Shown: positions 1 through 7,927, numbered from the stretch's first letter. The stretch is DNA of 64,000 nt from Caenibius tardaugens NBRC 16725 (GCF_003860345.1 NZ_CP034179.1:3022001-3086000), one strand, 5' to 3'. The notes: generated from the sequence alone by a model not told the origin. A program made the numbers and translations.

Positions 1-154
1 CGTCGCGCACGCCGTTGTCGTGCAGGACGCGCGCAATTTTCCCTGCGCGTTCAAGTGCATCGCACCAGTTTAACCGTTCTTCCCCGCAGGTAATGGCAAG
101 TTCTTTTTTGCGGAGCCGGGCGGCCCTTTCCAGCTGATTCCAAAGCACGTGCAT
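1..154 (-). CDS. Acyl-CoA synthetase (AMP-binding), N-terminal fragment cut by window edge
   Basis: Only the first 51 codons are present. The reading starts MHVLWNQLERAARLRKK and runs through a LNWCDALERAGKIARVLHDNGV stretch broken at the edge; this pattern (self-recognition of a substrate line, a W-x-E/D-L-x-x-R-A helix, then ALxxxGV) is how class I adenylate-forming acyl-CoA ligases begin. The ATG at 154-152 is preceded on the minus strand by TTGGGAG, a good ribosome site. The gene is divergent from the membrane protein at 267, and the shared upstream region carries two TGTCAA-N5-TTGACA-type sites, so it probably belongs to the same regulon. The catalytic parts lie outside the window, so substrate cannot be guessed. 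Confidence 0.6.
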   Translation of the reverse strand, partial: MHVLWNQLERAARLRKKELAITCGEERLNWCDALERAGKIARVLHDNGVRD

Positions 155-197
155 GGCTGTCTCCCAATAGCAGCGTTGTGCCTCCTGCAAAAAAATA

Positions 198-244
198 TGT
201 CAACTAGCTTTACAATATCTTCGGCTTTGTCTATAAGCTTGACA
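198..244. promoter_or_regulatory. Promoter with two TGTCAA-N5-TTGACA-type operators
   Basis: Site 1 is TGTCAA-N5-TTTACA (198-214) and site 2 is TGTCTA-N5-TTGACA (228-244). The TTTACA of site 1 forms a -35 with a TATAAG -10 at 232-237, exactly 17 bp apart. Site 1 therefore covers the -35 and site 2 covers the -10 and start point, a layout typical of repression. The promoter would drive the 267-5248 operon. The same palindrome recurs at 13292, 13314, 13423, 16628 and 16751. Confidence 0.6.
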
Positions 245-266
245 AAATAGAGGAGAGTCGAGGGGT

Positions 267-788
267 ATGGATGCCATCCGCAATTTCCTGAGCGAGCACT
301 ATCTCCAGCTCAAGTTCCTGCATCTCACTGCAGTGATGATCTGGGTCTGGAGTACCTCGGTCGCATACGCGTTCTATCTGGTCCCGGTGTTCAAGGCCTG
401 GCGGCGCAACCCGGACGATGTTGAAATCATTCGTCTGCGCAACTGGGTCATGGAACGTTTCGATCAGGGGGCGATATATGAACATATCGCCTTGCCGGTG
501 GTGCTGGTTACCGGCCCGTTGCTGTTCTGGGCAGGCGGGTTCAATTCCGGCGTTGGCTGGCTGATGCTCAAGCTGCTGATTGTCGTCGGCCTGTTCATCC
601 CGATCGAGATTGTCGACTATTACCTCGCGCATTTTGGCGGGGCCAAGCACCGTTTCCGCGAAGCCGGGGATTGGGAAGGCTATGAGCGTGCGCTGCATCG
701 CCACTGGTGGTTCCTGCTGGTGACGAGCCCGGCGGTGATGATCGCCGGCGTGCTGGTCCTCTTCCTTGCAATCACCAAACCGTTCTGA
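267..788 (+). CDS. Integral membrane protein, possibly CopD/DUF2269-like
   Basis: This 173-residue protein has about four hydrophobic segments: residues near 15-35 (FLHLTAVMIWVW), 75-92, 95-115 and 150-170. Histidines sit in or next to the membrane segments (H11, H19, a YEHIALP motif, YYLAHFGG and ALHRHWW), which is compatible with haem b or metal binding but does not prove it. An AGGAGAG ribosome site lies 10 bases before the ATG. It leads an operon with a second small membrane protein, a TonB receptor, a P450 and a cytochrome c lipoprotein, so a role in electron transfer or transport for that pathway is possible. I do not recognise a named family with confidence. Confidence 0.75.
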   Translation: MDAIRNFLSEHYLQLKFLHLTAVMIWVWSTSVAYAFYLVPVFKAWRRNPDDVEIIRLRNWVMERFDQGAIYEHIALPVVLVTGPLLFWAGGFNSGVGWLMLKLLIVVGLFIPIEIVDYYLAHFGGAKHRFREAGDWEGYERALHRHWWFLLVTSPAVMIAGVLVLFLAITKPF

Positions 789-800
789 AGGGGGCTGGCG

Positions 801-1148
801 ATGTCCGAAGACAATGTGAAGCAGGATAGTGCGATCGATCCCGAGGCGAAGGACGCGCTTCCTTTCCCCGGCACACCCGCGATGTACCGCAAGATCGCGA
901 TATGGGGCAGCCTCGGCCTGCACGCCTATCTGTTCGCCGGTTACTGGGCGATCAAGGTGTTTCTTGCCGGAGAAGCGTGGCCAACCAGCTGGGTGCCGCT
1001 GGCGGTAACGGTGGTTTCCGCGGTGCTGTTCGCCCGTTTTTCCTACCGCTGGATCATGCGGCTGGACGCCCGTTACGGCCGCGGGAGCGGCTGGATACTC
1101 CATTCAACCAGAGTGAAGCTGCCGTTCGAAAAACCGCGGCGGAAATAA
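801..1148 (+). CDS. Small two-helix membrane protein of unknown function
   Basis: This 115-residue protein has a charged N-terminus of about 30 residues, two hydrophobic segments (near residues 32-54, IAIWGSLGLHAYLFAGYW, and 64-80) and a basic C-terminal tail ending in EKPRRK, which predicts a cytoplasmic C-terminus. It begins 12 bases after the 267-788 gene behind a GGGGG-rich ribosome site, so the two are probably co-translated and may form a membrane complex. No family is recognised. The same order (two membrane proteins, then a TonB receptor) argues for a role linked to uptake or membrane oxidation of the pathway substrate. Confidence 0.7.
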   Translation: MSEDNVKQDSAIDPEAKDALPFPGTPAMYRKIAIWGSLGLHAYLFAGYWAIKVFLAGEAWPTSWVPLAVTVVSAVLFARFSYRWIMRLDARYGRGSGWILHSTRVKLPFEKPRRK

Positions 1149-1207
1149 TTTTACGCCGAAACGGGCAGCGAAGCCCCCGGCATATATCAAAGGAGAGGAG
1201 AGGTAGC

Positions 1208-3394
1208 ATGACAAGGACTTCGGATATTGCGTTGATCGGCGCGCGGCGCGCGCTGTTCTGTTCGGTTGCGGGTCTGGTGCTGGCGGCATCGCCCGCCCTC
1301 GCACAAGGATCGGACCAGGGCGCGGCGGCCACTGACGATATCATCGTGACCGCGCAAAAACGCGAACAGAACATTCAGGACGTGCCGATTTCGATGGCGG
1401 TCATGGGCGGGCAGAAACTCGCTGAAATGGGGATCAAGGACTTCGCCGAACTCGACCGGTTTGTGCCGAACTTCTACGTGCAGCCGAGCCCGGGCAACAA
1501 TTCCTACTACATTCGCGGGATCGGATCGACGCCGGGCAACCTTGCGTTCGAACAGACCGTGGGCCTCTTCGTCGATGGCATCTATGGCGGTCATGCCCGG
1601 CAGTTTCAGGCGCCGTTCCTCGATGTGGAACGTGTCGAAGTGCTGCGCGGCCCGCAAGGGGCGCTGGTCGGCAAGAACACCAGTGCAGGCGCTATCAGCA
1701 TTGTCAGCGCAAGGCCGACGAAGGATCTGCAAGCCACGCTTGAAGGGGGCTATGAATTCGAACTGGGCGGCGGAAACCTGTTCGGGATGGTTTCCGGCCC
1801 GATCAGCGATGTCGTCAGTGCCCGCGTGGCCGCCCAGTGGGAAAAATCGGATGGCTATGTGCGCAACAAGGGGCTCGACACCATGGATGGCGGGCGTGAA
1901 TCCTTGTTCGCGCGCGGTTCCGTGCTGATCGATCCGGACAAGGGTTGGGATTTGCTGCTGCGGGTTGAAGGCGGGAAAGTCGATCTGGACGGTACGCCTG
2001 CCGAACAGCTGTTCACTGCCAAAGACCCCGATCTCGTGCGCGATACCACCGGCTTTCCCAATTTCGTGGGGCAGGATTGGGACAATACCAAAACGTTGAA
2101 CGCATCCGCGACGGCGAACATCGATATCGGCGATCACACGCTGACATCGATCACCGGATATTCGTCCTACAAGATGCACAAGCGGATAGACTCCGATTTC
2201 CAGCACAGGGTGATGACGGGTTCGGAATTTCGTGAAGATTTCCACCAGTATTCCCAAGAACTTCGTCTGGCGTCTCCGACGACCAGACCGCTGGAATACA
2301 TCGTTGGGATCTATGGCCATATCAACGATTACGACCTTACCCAGGCAACGCAGATCGCCGCCCTCATCGCGCGGTATTTCAAGCAGGATAACAAGGTCTG
2401 GTCGGCTTACGGCAGTGCGACTTACAAGTTCAGCGATCGTCTTCGTCTGACGGGCAGCATTCGCTATACCTACGACCGCAAGACCGCTGATCAGAACGTC
2501 TACTCTGGCCCCAATCTCATTCGCACACTGACCGGCAAGCGCGTCGAGAAAGAGTGGGATCCCTCGCTCAATCTGCAGTGGAACGCCAATGACGACGTGA
2601 TGTTTTATGTCAGCTGGGGGCAGGGCTCCAAGGCCGGCGGATTTATCGGAGGCCAGACCGCGACCACGCAGGCGCAGTTCGAAGTCGATCCGGAACGTTC
2701 GGAAACCTGGGAAGCCGGTGCCAAGTTCACCCTGCTCGATCGCAAACTGCGTCTCAACCTTGCGGCTTATCGCACAACCTTCAGCGATCTGCAGGTGTCG
2801 GCTTACGATGCGGTCGCCAGCGAAGCCAGCGGCACCAACGTCTGGGTAACGAAGAACGCAGGCAAGGCGCGCAGCCAGGGTGTCGAAGGCGATTTCAGCT
2901 TCCGGGTGGTCGATGGGCTGACGCTCAATGGTTCGGTTGCCTATCTCGACGCCAAATACGTCGACTTCGTCGGGGCGCCGTGTTTCTGGAACGAGCCGAA
3001 GTGTGCGGTGGACACCAACGATGCCGCTGGCATGCGGCTGCCGCGCAGCCCGAAATGGAGTGGTACGATCGGCTTCGATTTCACCACCCCGATCAACGAT
3101 CGGCTGGAATTCGCGGCCAACGGCACGATGGCTTTCCGCAGCAAGACCTATCTGGAAGAATCCTATAATCCCATTGCGGCCCAGTCGGCCAATCAGAAAA
3201 TAGATGCGCGACTGGCTGTGAGGACTTCGGATAAACGTTGGGAAATCGCGCTGGTCGGCAAGAACCTGACCAACAAGATCACATCGTCCTACGCATTTGG
3301 AACACCTGGTCTCGTGCCGAGTGATCCTGGCGGTATTTCGAAGTTCGTGCTTCAGCCGCGGACAATCGCGATCCAGGCACGGTTTAATTACTGA
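1208..3394 (+). CDS. TonB-dependent outer membrane receptor
   Basis: This outer-membrane receptor has 728 residues and would import a bulky substrate using TonB energy. The start at 1208 follows AAGGAGAGGAGAGG and gives a signal peptide (MTRTSDIALIGARRALFC through ASPALAQ). A TonB-box-like DDIIVTAQKREQ follows, then the plug domain with the VERVEVLRGPQGALVGKNTSAGAI hallmark (here split over about residues 140-165) and a beta-barrel ending in the aromatic-terminal signal QARFNY. The open frame continues upstream to 902, but that part overlaps the preceding gene and lacks a ribosome site. It is linked in one operon to a P450 and cytochrome c, so its ligand is likely the substrate of that P450. 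Confidence 0.93.
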   Translation: MTRTSDIALIGARRALFCSVAGLVLAASPALAQGSDQGAAATDDIIVTAQKREQNIQDVPISMAVMGGQKLAEMGIKDFAELDRFVPNFYVQPSPGNNSYYIRGIGSTPGNLAFEQTVGLFVDGIYGGHARQFQAPFLDVERVEVLRGPQGALVGKNTSAGAISIVSARPTKDLQATLEGGYEFELGGGNLFGMVSGPISDVVSARVAAQWEKSDGYVRNKGLDTMDGGRESLFARGSVLIDPDKGWDLLLRVEGGKVDLDGTPAEQLFTAKDPDLVRDTTGFPNFVGQDWDNTKTLNASATANIDIGDHTLTSITGYSSYKMHKRIDSDFQHRVMTGSEFREDFHQYSQELRLASPTTRPLEYIVGIYGHINDYDLTQATQIAALIARYFKQDNKVWSAYGSATYKFSDRLRLTGSIRYTYDRKTADQNVYSGPNLIRTLTGKRVEKEWDPSLNLQWNANDDVMFYVSWGQGSKAGGFIGGQTATTQAQFEVDPERSETWEAGAKFTLLDRKLRLNLAAYRTTFSDLQVSAYDAVASEASGTNVWVTKNAGKARSQGVEGDFSFRVVDGLTLNGSVAYLDAKYVDFVGAPCFWNEPKCAVDTNDAAGMRLPRSPKWSGTIGFDFTTPINDRLEFAANGTMAFRSKTYLEESYNPIAAQSANQKIDARLAVRTSDKRWEIALVGKNLTNKITSSYAFGTPGLVPSDPGGISKFVLQPRTIAIQARFNY

Positions 3395-3412
3395 ACGAAG
3401 TCTGCGTTTTGG

Positions 3413-3443
3413 GCAGCGCTCATCCGCAACGGATGAGCGCTGC
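3413..3443 (+). other. Perfect 14-bp hairpin between receptor and P450 genes
   Basis: GCAGCGCTCATCCG (3413-3426), a CAA loop and the exact complementary arm CGGATGAGCGCTGC (3430-3443) form a strong RNA stem. No T-run follows; instead GAGAGGGGG, the ribosome site of the P450, starts a few bases on. It may therefore act as an mRNA processing or stabilising element that sets receptor versus P450 levels, rather than as a simple terminator. Confidence 0.7.
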
Positions 3444-3461
3444 AAGAGAGGGGGTCTGAAA

Positions 3462-4688
3462 ATGCACGAATGTTTGGACTTTAATCTGCTCGATCCGGAC
3501 TGCTTTGCCAGCGGGCATCCGCATGATGCCTATGATCGTTTGCGCAGAGAAGCACCGGTCAGTCGGCAGGATGGGGGCGATGGCCGCCCACCCGTATGGC
3601 TGCTGACCCGTTATGACGACGTTCGGGCGGTTTCGCTGGATCGTGACCGTTTCAGTTCGGCCAGCGGGTTTCGGGTGCATACGGAACGCCGAGCCGCCAT
3701 GGCGCCGGAAATCGCCGAGGTTCTTGGCCGCTTCATGTTGTCCATGGACGAGCCGGAACACAGCGATTTTCGCAAGGTGGTCAGTTCATGCTTCATGCCT
3801 GCTGCCCTGTCCGGGCTCGAACCTCTGATCCGCAGCAACACGGCGCAGATGATGGCCGGATTGCGTGACAAAGGGGAAATGGAGTTTGTCAGCGAGATCG
3901 GCGCTATCGTGCCGATCAAGACTGTCTGCGCAGTGATGGGGGTCCCGCCTGAAGACGAATGGCGGGTGTTCGAGTTCACCAATGCCGTATTCGGTACCGA
4001 CGACCCCGAATATGCGCCGTCGCTGGAAAAGGCGAACGAGCACTATCTCGCCATATTCGACTATGGCTGGTCCATGCTGGAAAAACGACGGCAGGACCCG
4101 CGCGACGATCTTCTGACCCGGATTGCAACGGCCCGGCTTCCCGATGGTCGGGCGCTTACCCGGACCGAGCAGATCAGCTTCTTCTCCAACATGATCGCGG
4201 CTGGCAACGAAACCACACGCAGTTCGCTTTCGGGGGCGGTGTGGTGTCTGGCAAACCATCCGGATGTGCGGCAAATGCTTGTCTCGGATACGACGCTGAT
4301 CCCGCAGGCGGTTCAGGAACTGCTGCGCTGGTTCAGCCCGGTGTTCCAGATGGCGCGCACGGCCTTGTGCGATCTGGAACTGGGCGGCGAAACTGTTCGT
4401 GCGGGCGATAAGGTTGCCTTGCTCTACGGTGCCGCCAATCACGATCCGGCGGTATTCGCCGATCCGCACCGGCTGGATATCCATCGTGCAAACGCGAACC
4501 GCCATGTGACCTTCGGTTACGGTATTCATCACTGTCTGGGGTTAAGACTGGCAGTGATGCAATTGACGATTCTTCTGGAACAGTTTCTGGAGAAGTATCC
4601 GAACTATAAGGTTCTTGCCGAACCCGAATATATTCGTTCCAATTTTGTCGGAGCGATGAAAAGGCTTCCGGTTTCTCTTGACGGTTAG
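3462..4688 (+). CDS. Cytochrome P450
   Basis: This soluble bacterial P450 of 408 residues would hydroxylate the imported compound using electrons from a ferredoxin. The I-helix oxygen-binding motif AAGNETTR lies near residue 246, the K-helix ELLR at 286-289, and the haem-binding FGYGIHHCLG near 351-360 has the cysteine ligand at about 358. The start at 3462 follows GAGAGGGGG; a longer in-frame reading back to 3297 overlaps the receptor gene and the hairpin and is rejected. The MLSMDEPEHSDFRKVV segment is typical of class I P450s that act on terpenoids and steroid side chains, but the substrate is inference. No ferredoxin or reductase gene is nearby. Confidence 0.93.
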   Translation: MHECLDFNLLDPDCFASGHPHDAYDRLRREAPVSRQDGGDGRPPVWLLTRYDDVRAVSLDRDRFSSASGFRVHTERRAAMAPEIAEVLGRFMLSMDEPEHSDFRKVVSSCFMPAALSGLEPLIRSNTAQMMAGLRDKGEMEFVSEIGAIVPIKTVCAVMGVPPEDEWRVFEFTNAVFGTDDPEYAPSLEKANEHYLAIFDYGWSMLEKRRQDPRDDLLTRIATARLPDGRALTRTEQISFFSNMIAAGNETTRSSLSGAVWCLANHPDVRQMLVSDTTLIPQAVQELLRWFSPVFQMARTALCDLELGGETVRAGDKVALLYGAANHDPAVFADPHRLDIHRANANRHVTFGYGIHHCLGLRLAVMQLTILLEQFLEKYPNYKVLAEPEYIRSNFVGAMKRLPVSLDG

Positions 4689-4780
4689 GCAATGCTTTGC
4701 CGTCAGGCGAATATCGTTTCCGATTTTCTTCCGGATTTGAATATCCGGGATTTGGTGTTCAATACGAGGAGGATGTGGTG

Positions 4781-5248
4781 ATGGCCGTAATCGTTCGAAG
4801 CAGTGTTGTTTTCGCGCTATCTGCAATGCTTGCGGCCTGCGGATCGCCATCCGATCAACCCGATGCGTCTGACACCGGCGTAGCCCCGAATTCGGAAGAG
4901 GTGGCCGGGCCGCAGAGCGCGCAAACGGATCAAGCGTCTCCAGACACCGGGGCGGCGGCGCGTCCGGCGGCATTCGCGCAATGCGTGTCGTGCCACAGTG
5001 TGGAGCCGGGCAAGCACGGGGTTGGCCCCAGTCTGGCGAATATTATGGGGACGAAAGCGGGCGATATACCCGGTTTCAACTTTTCACCGGCGCTCAAGGA
5101 AAGTGGGCTGGTCTGGAATGACGAGACGCTCGACCAATGGCTCGCATCGCCGCGCAAATTGGTTCCCGGCACGCGGATGGCCTATGCCGGGATGAGCAAT
5201 CCGGCACAGCGCAAGCAAGTGATCGAATATATCAAGACACTGAAGTAA
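4781..5248 (+). CDS. Cytochrome c lipoprotein (class I, monohaem)
   Basis: This 155-residue protein starts after a clear AGGAGG site. The signal sequence ends in a lipobox (AMLAAC, cysteine 20), so it should be anchored in a membrane facing the periplasm. A linker of about 40 residues rich in A, D, P and S follows. The haem site CVSCH is at residues 68-72 and the likely axial methionine is M133 in GTRMAYAG, as in cytochrome c-552/c2 types. It is the last gene of the 267-5248 operon. The presence of a periplasmic electron carrier next to membrane proteins suggests an exported or membrane oxidation step besides the cytoplasmic P450. Confidence 0.92.
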   Translation: MAVIVRSSVVFALSAMLAACGSPSDQPDASDTGVAPNSEEVAGPQSAQTDQASPDTGAAARPAAFAQCVSCHSVEPGKHGVGPSLANIMGTKAGDIPGFNFSPALKESGLVWNDETLDQWLASPRKLVPGTRMAYAGMSNPAQRKQVIEYIKTLK

Positions 5249-5269
5249 GCCGCTGCGTGGCTGGTGCAG

Positions 5270-5299
5270 AAAACGGGGGGCCACATGCCCCCCGTTTTT
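5270..5299. terminator. Bidirectional intrinsic terminator
   Basis: AAAACGGGGGG (5270-5280), a 7-base loop and CCCCCCGTTTT (5288-5298) form an 11-bp stem with a T-run on one strand and an A-run (T-run on the other strand) on the opposite side. It separates the convergent cytochrome c gene and the minus-strand flavin monooxygenase gene. Confidence 0.88.
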
Positions 5300-5305
5300 G
5301 TGTCA

Positions 5306-6457
5306 TCATACGAGCGGGTGGTTTGGCGGCAGATCGAGAACATTGCGCCCGACCACTTCACGCGTGGCATCCCAATCCCAGAACGCATGCGAACAGACTG
5401 TGTTGAGATCGCGCCAGAAACGCTGCAGCGGCTGGTTCAGGTGGAAGCTGGAAGCACCGGCATTGTTCATCATCGCCGCCACGGTATCGCGGCAATGCCG
5501 CGACAGGAACGCCAGCTTGCCCTTGAGCGCCAGGCGGTCCCCCAGATCGAATGGCCGCGCGTGCAGGATTGCTTCGGTCGTATCGATGATCTGCCGGGCG
5601 AGGTCATGTGCGATATCTGTGGCGATGCGAAATTCACCCAGCATCACATGCGCGAGTTGTTGTTCCTTCACCACAGAACCGCTGTAATTGCGCACGCGCT
5701 TGCCCACCAGTGCCTCATAAGCGTGCATGGCGCCGATCAGGCCGCCCGACAGGACACCCGCCACCGTACAATAGGCCAGCGGCAGCATCGGGATGGAGTA
5801 GAGCGGATTTTCGTACAGCCGGGATGCCTCGGTCGTGCCGAGACGGAACTCGTTGCTGGGCGCCGCGCGATGATCGGGCACGAAAACATCGTCCACGACG
5901 ATATCGTTGCTGCCCGTGCCGGCCATACCCGCAAAGAACCAGACATCATCGACCTTGACGTCGTCAAACGGCAGAATGAAGCTGTAGGGGCCATGTTCTG
6001 TGAAGCCGCTGACAAAGACCCAGTCGGCATGCATGATCCCTGATCCCCAGGATGCGCGGCCGCTGACTTTCCAGCCGCCCTCAACCCGTTCTGCCTTCAT
6101 GGTCGGGGCATTGGCGCCCGGCATCAGGCAGAACCCGCGCTGGCCATACATTTCCTGCTGCAACTGTTCGCCAAACTTGGCCGGATAGACGTTGTGGTTG
6201 ATGTAGAACGAGGCGATCCAGCCGGTGGATACGCAGCCCGCGCTGATTTCTTCCACCACTTCAAACATTGTTGCGAGATCCGATTCCGGGCCGCCCCAAC
6301 GCGCCGGGACGAGCATCTGCATGATCCCGGCGTCGATGAGATCCTGAATGGTGCTGTCCAGCGGTTTGCGCGCGGCTTCGGTTTCGGCGGCGCGGCTTTC
6401 AATCACGGGACGCAGTGCTTTTGCGCGCGTCACCAGCTGTTCGTTTGTCGGTGTCAT
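5306..6457 (-). CDS. Acyl-CoA-dehydrogenase-fold flavin-dependent monooxygenase (HsaA-like)
   Basis: The 383-residue product has the acyl-CoA dehydrogenase fold but the sequence style of group D flavin monooxygenases such as HsaA, which hydroxylates a phenolic steroid intermediate with FMNH2 from a separate reductase. Visible features are an N-terminal helix block (RPVIESRAAETEAAR), the GAGIMQMLVPARWGGPE-like segment, WIASFYINHNVYPAKF, a central beta domain (GRASWGSGIMHADWV; GMAGTGSNDIVVDDVFVP) and a C-terminal helical domain lacking the usual GGxGY acyl-CoA dehydrogenase end. The ATG at 6457 follows GGGAGACACGCCA. It is divergent from a frameshifted TetR gene, with a strong palindrome between them. 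No flavin reductase is nearby. Confidence 0.82.
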   Translation of the reverse strand: MTPTNEQLVTRAKALRPVIESRAAETEAARKPLDSTIQDLIDAGIMQMLVPARWGGPESDLATMFEVVEEISAGCVSTGWIASFYINHNVYPAKFGEQLQQEMYGQRGFCLMPGANAPTMKAERVEGGWKVSGRASWGSGIMHADWVFVSGFTEHGPYSFILPFDDVKVDDVWFFAGMAGTGSNDIVVDDVFVPDHRAAPSNEFRLGTTEASRLYENPLYSIPMLPLAYCTVAGVLSGGLIGAMHAYEALVGKRVRNYSGSVVKEQQLAHVMLGEFRIATDIAHDLARQIIDTTEAILHARPFDLGDRLALKGKLAFLSRHCRDTVAAMMNNAGASSFHLNQPLQRFWRDLNTVCSHAFWDWDATREVVGRNVLDLPPNHPLV

Positions 6458-6492
6458 TGGCGTGTCTCCCAGTTCATGGCACGCGTTCTAGC

Positions 6493-6518
6493 ATTAAATA
6501 TCCACTTGTCTATTTAAT
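6493..6518. promoter_or_regulatory. Likely operator of the adjacent TetR regulator
   Basis: ATTAAATA (6493-6500) and TATTTAAT (6511-6518) are perfect inverted arms around a 10-base spacer, giving a 26-bp palindrome in the gap between the divergent monooxygenase (start 6457) and TetR (start 6555) genes. Size and position fit a TetR-family operator controlling both genes. Confidence 0.55.
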
Positions 6519-6554
6519 TGTGTGGTGTCGCGCTGGAATCGGATAAAAGGGGGG

Positions 6555-7243
6555 ATGATGACTGACAGCAGTGCCAGACGCCGCCGGGGGCGCCCCCTCT
6601 CGATGATGAAAACGCGGTCGATGAACAGGAATGCCTGCGCGTCGCGCTGGAAGCGTTCGCCCAAAGCGGTTTTGATGGCACCTCGGTGCGCGAAGTCGCT
6701 CGCACGCTGAATATCAGTCACGGCTTGCTGAACGCCAAGTTCGGGTCGAAGCGGGCCTTGTGGGAGGCTGCGGTCGATCACGGCATGGAAACCCTGCACG
6801 CGCATATGTCGCGATTGCCGGAGAAGAGCGCGGACGCCGGGGACATTGTGGAACGGATGCGGATCGCCTGCCGCAATTTCGTGGTCGGGCTTACCGAGAT
6901 GCCAGCGATCGTGCGTTTGATGAATGTGGAGGGGGCCAGCCCCAGCGATCGGCTCGATCATATCGCCACCAAGTTTTTCCGCAGGCGAACATGGCCATTG
7001 CAGATCCTGCTCAGGGAAGGGCAGCAGGCGGGGCTATTCCGCAATGTGCATCCGACCGTACCATTCACACTGCTGGCGCATGGGGCGGGGGCGCTGGTTG
7101 CGCTGCGCCCCTTGTTGCACGCTGCAGATGCGGCGCAGAACAATCCGATACAGGATGCCTGTGAAGCCGCCGATATCATTGTCCAGGGCTTGCTGGTGGA
7201 CCGCGCGCTCATGGCAGACAGTTCCGCCTTGGATACGCCGTAG
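6555..7243 (+). pseudogene. TetR-family regulator with a one-base frameshift
   Basis: The gene starts at 6555 or 6558 after AAAAGGGGGG and reads MTDSSARRRRGRP, the usual basic N-terminus of TetR proteins. The rest of the regulator (ALEAFAQSGFDGTSVREVA, then the helix-turn-helix LNISHGLLNAKFGSKRALWE and a ligand domain to 7243) is in another frame. The switch falls at a run of five C at 6593-6597; one added C restores GRPPLDDENAVDEQE with no break. The second frame has a stop at 6563 and no start codon before the DNA-binding domain, apart from a GTG at 6686 inside it. So either the gene is broken, or this is a homopolymer sequencing error. The neighbouring palindrome at 6493 would be its operator. 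Confidence 0.8.
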
Positions 7244-7296
7244 CGTTATTCCCCTGCCCGGGGACAACCATCTATAATTGTGATTATTTTCCCGTC

Positions 7297-7320
7297 ATTT
7301 TGACATATTTTTTGTCAAAT
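7297..7320. promoter_or_regulatory. Inverted repeat upstream of the MarR gene
   Basis: TTTGACA (7299-7305) and TGTCAAA (7313-7319) are perfect inverted arms around 7 bases, 71 bases before the MarR start. The half-sites are the same as in the TGTCAA-N5-TTGACA palindrome found elsewhere in the window, but turned outward. It may be an autoregulatory site. Confidence 0.45.
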
Positions 7321-7390
7321 TTCGCGTTGGCTAGCGGCGCTCTAGCGACTATTGGTTAGAAAATTGTCGATTTTTGTCACGAGGTGAAAT

Positions 7391-7852
7391 TTGCTTCTCT
7401 CCGACCGGGCCTATTTGATTATTCCCCTGCTGCAAGGTTACGAATGGTTTGACGAAGGGCTGCAACGTTCGTTGCGCGCGCGGGAATGGCCGGCTTTGAC
7501 GCGGCCGGAATCGATGATCATGATCCATGTCCTGCTGGAGATGACCAAGCCTTCGGAAATTGCGCGCAGTCTCGGGCTAACGCGTCAGGCGGTGCATCGC
7601 ACTTTGGGCAATATTTGCGAGAAGGGTCTGTTCGAAATGAAGCCCGATCCTGAAGATGGACGCGGTTCGGTCATCGAACTGACGGAACAGGGCAAGGCCA
7701 TGCGGCAGGATGCGCAGCATATCGTCAATCTGATGTTTGCCGAACTTCGCTACCGGCTGGGGGAAGACAAGATCGCTGCCCTTGCCGAAGTCCTGTCGAT
7801 GGATTGGGGACCGATTCCCTCGTTCGGGCTGAATGATCGCCGGCTTACCTGA
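7391..7852 (+). CDS. MarR-family transcriptional regulator
   Basis: The 153-residue protein has the MarR winged-helix arrangement: N-terminal dimerisation helix, SEIARSLGLTRQAVHRTLGNICEKGLFE as helix-turn-helix (about residues 57-82, quoted here in parts), a wing containing DPEDGRGSVIELTEQGKAM, and C-terminal dimer helices. The start is a TTG at 7391 placed 5 bases after GAGGTG; no ATG fits better. It stands alone with a 150-base leader that contains an inverted repeat made of TTTGACA/TGTCAAA half-sites. Its central position among the TGTCAA-N5-TTGACA sites makes it the best local candidate for the regulator of the whole first block, with a CoA ester or substrate as ligand; this is inference. 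Confidence 0.85.
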   Translation: MLLSDRAYLIIPLLQGYEWFDEGLQRSLRAREWPALTRPESMIMIHVLLEMTKPSEIARSLGLTRQAVHRTLGNICEKGLFEMKPDPEDGRGSVIELTEQGKAMRQDAQHIVNLMFAELRYRLGEDKIAALAEVLSMDWGPIPSFGLNDRRLT

Positions 7853-7881
7853 CGGGCGCGCTCGTGCGTGCAGGCAGATGT

Positions 7882-7916
7882 GCGGGGGCAACAAGGCCGG
7901 GCCGATGCGCCCCCGC
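7882..7916. terminator. Hairpin between convergent MarR and lactonase genes
   Basis: GCGGGGGC (7882-7889) pairs with GCCCCCGC (7909-7916) around a 19-base loop that itself contains GGCCGGGCC. It lies in the 75-base gap between two convergent genes. There is no T-run, so the terminator call is moderate. Confidence 0.45.
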
Positions 7917-7927
7917 GACCGGATGCG

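Noticed and set aside
1187-3445. Long open frame of 752 codons on the minus strand opposite the TonB receptor
   Set aside because: It mirrors the receptor gene codon by codon, has no ribosome site and no domain motifs; antisense frames this long are common in GC-rich DNA.
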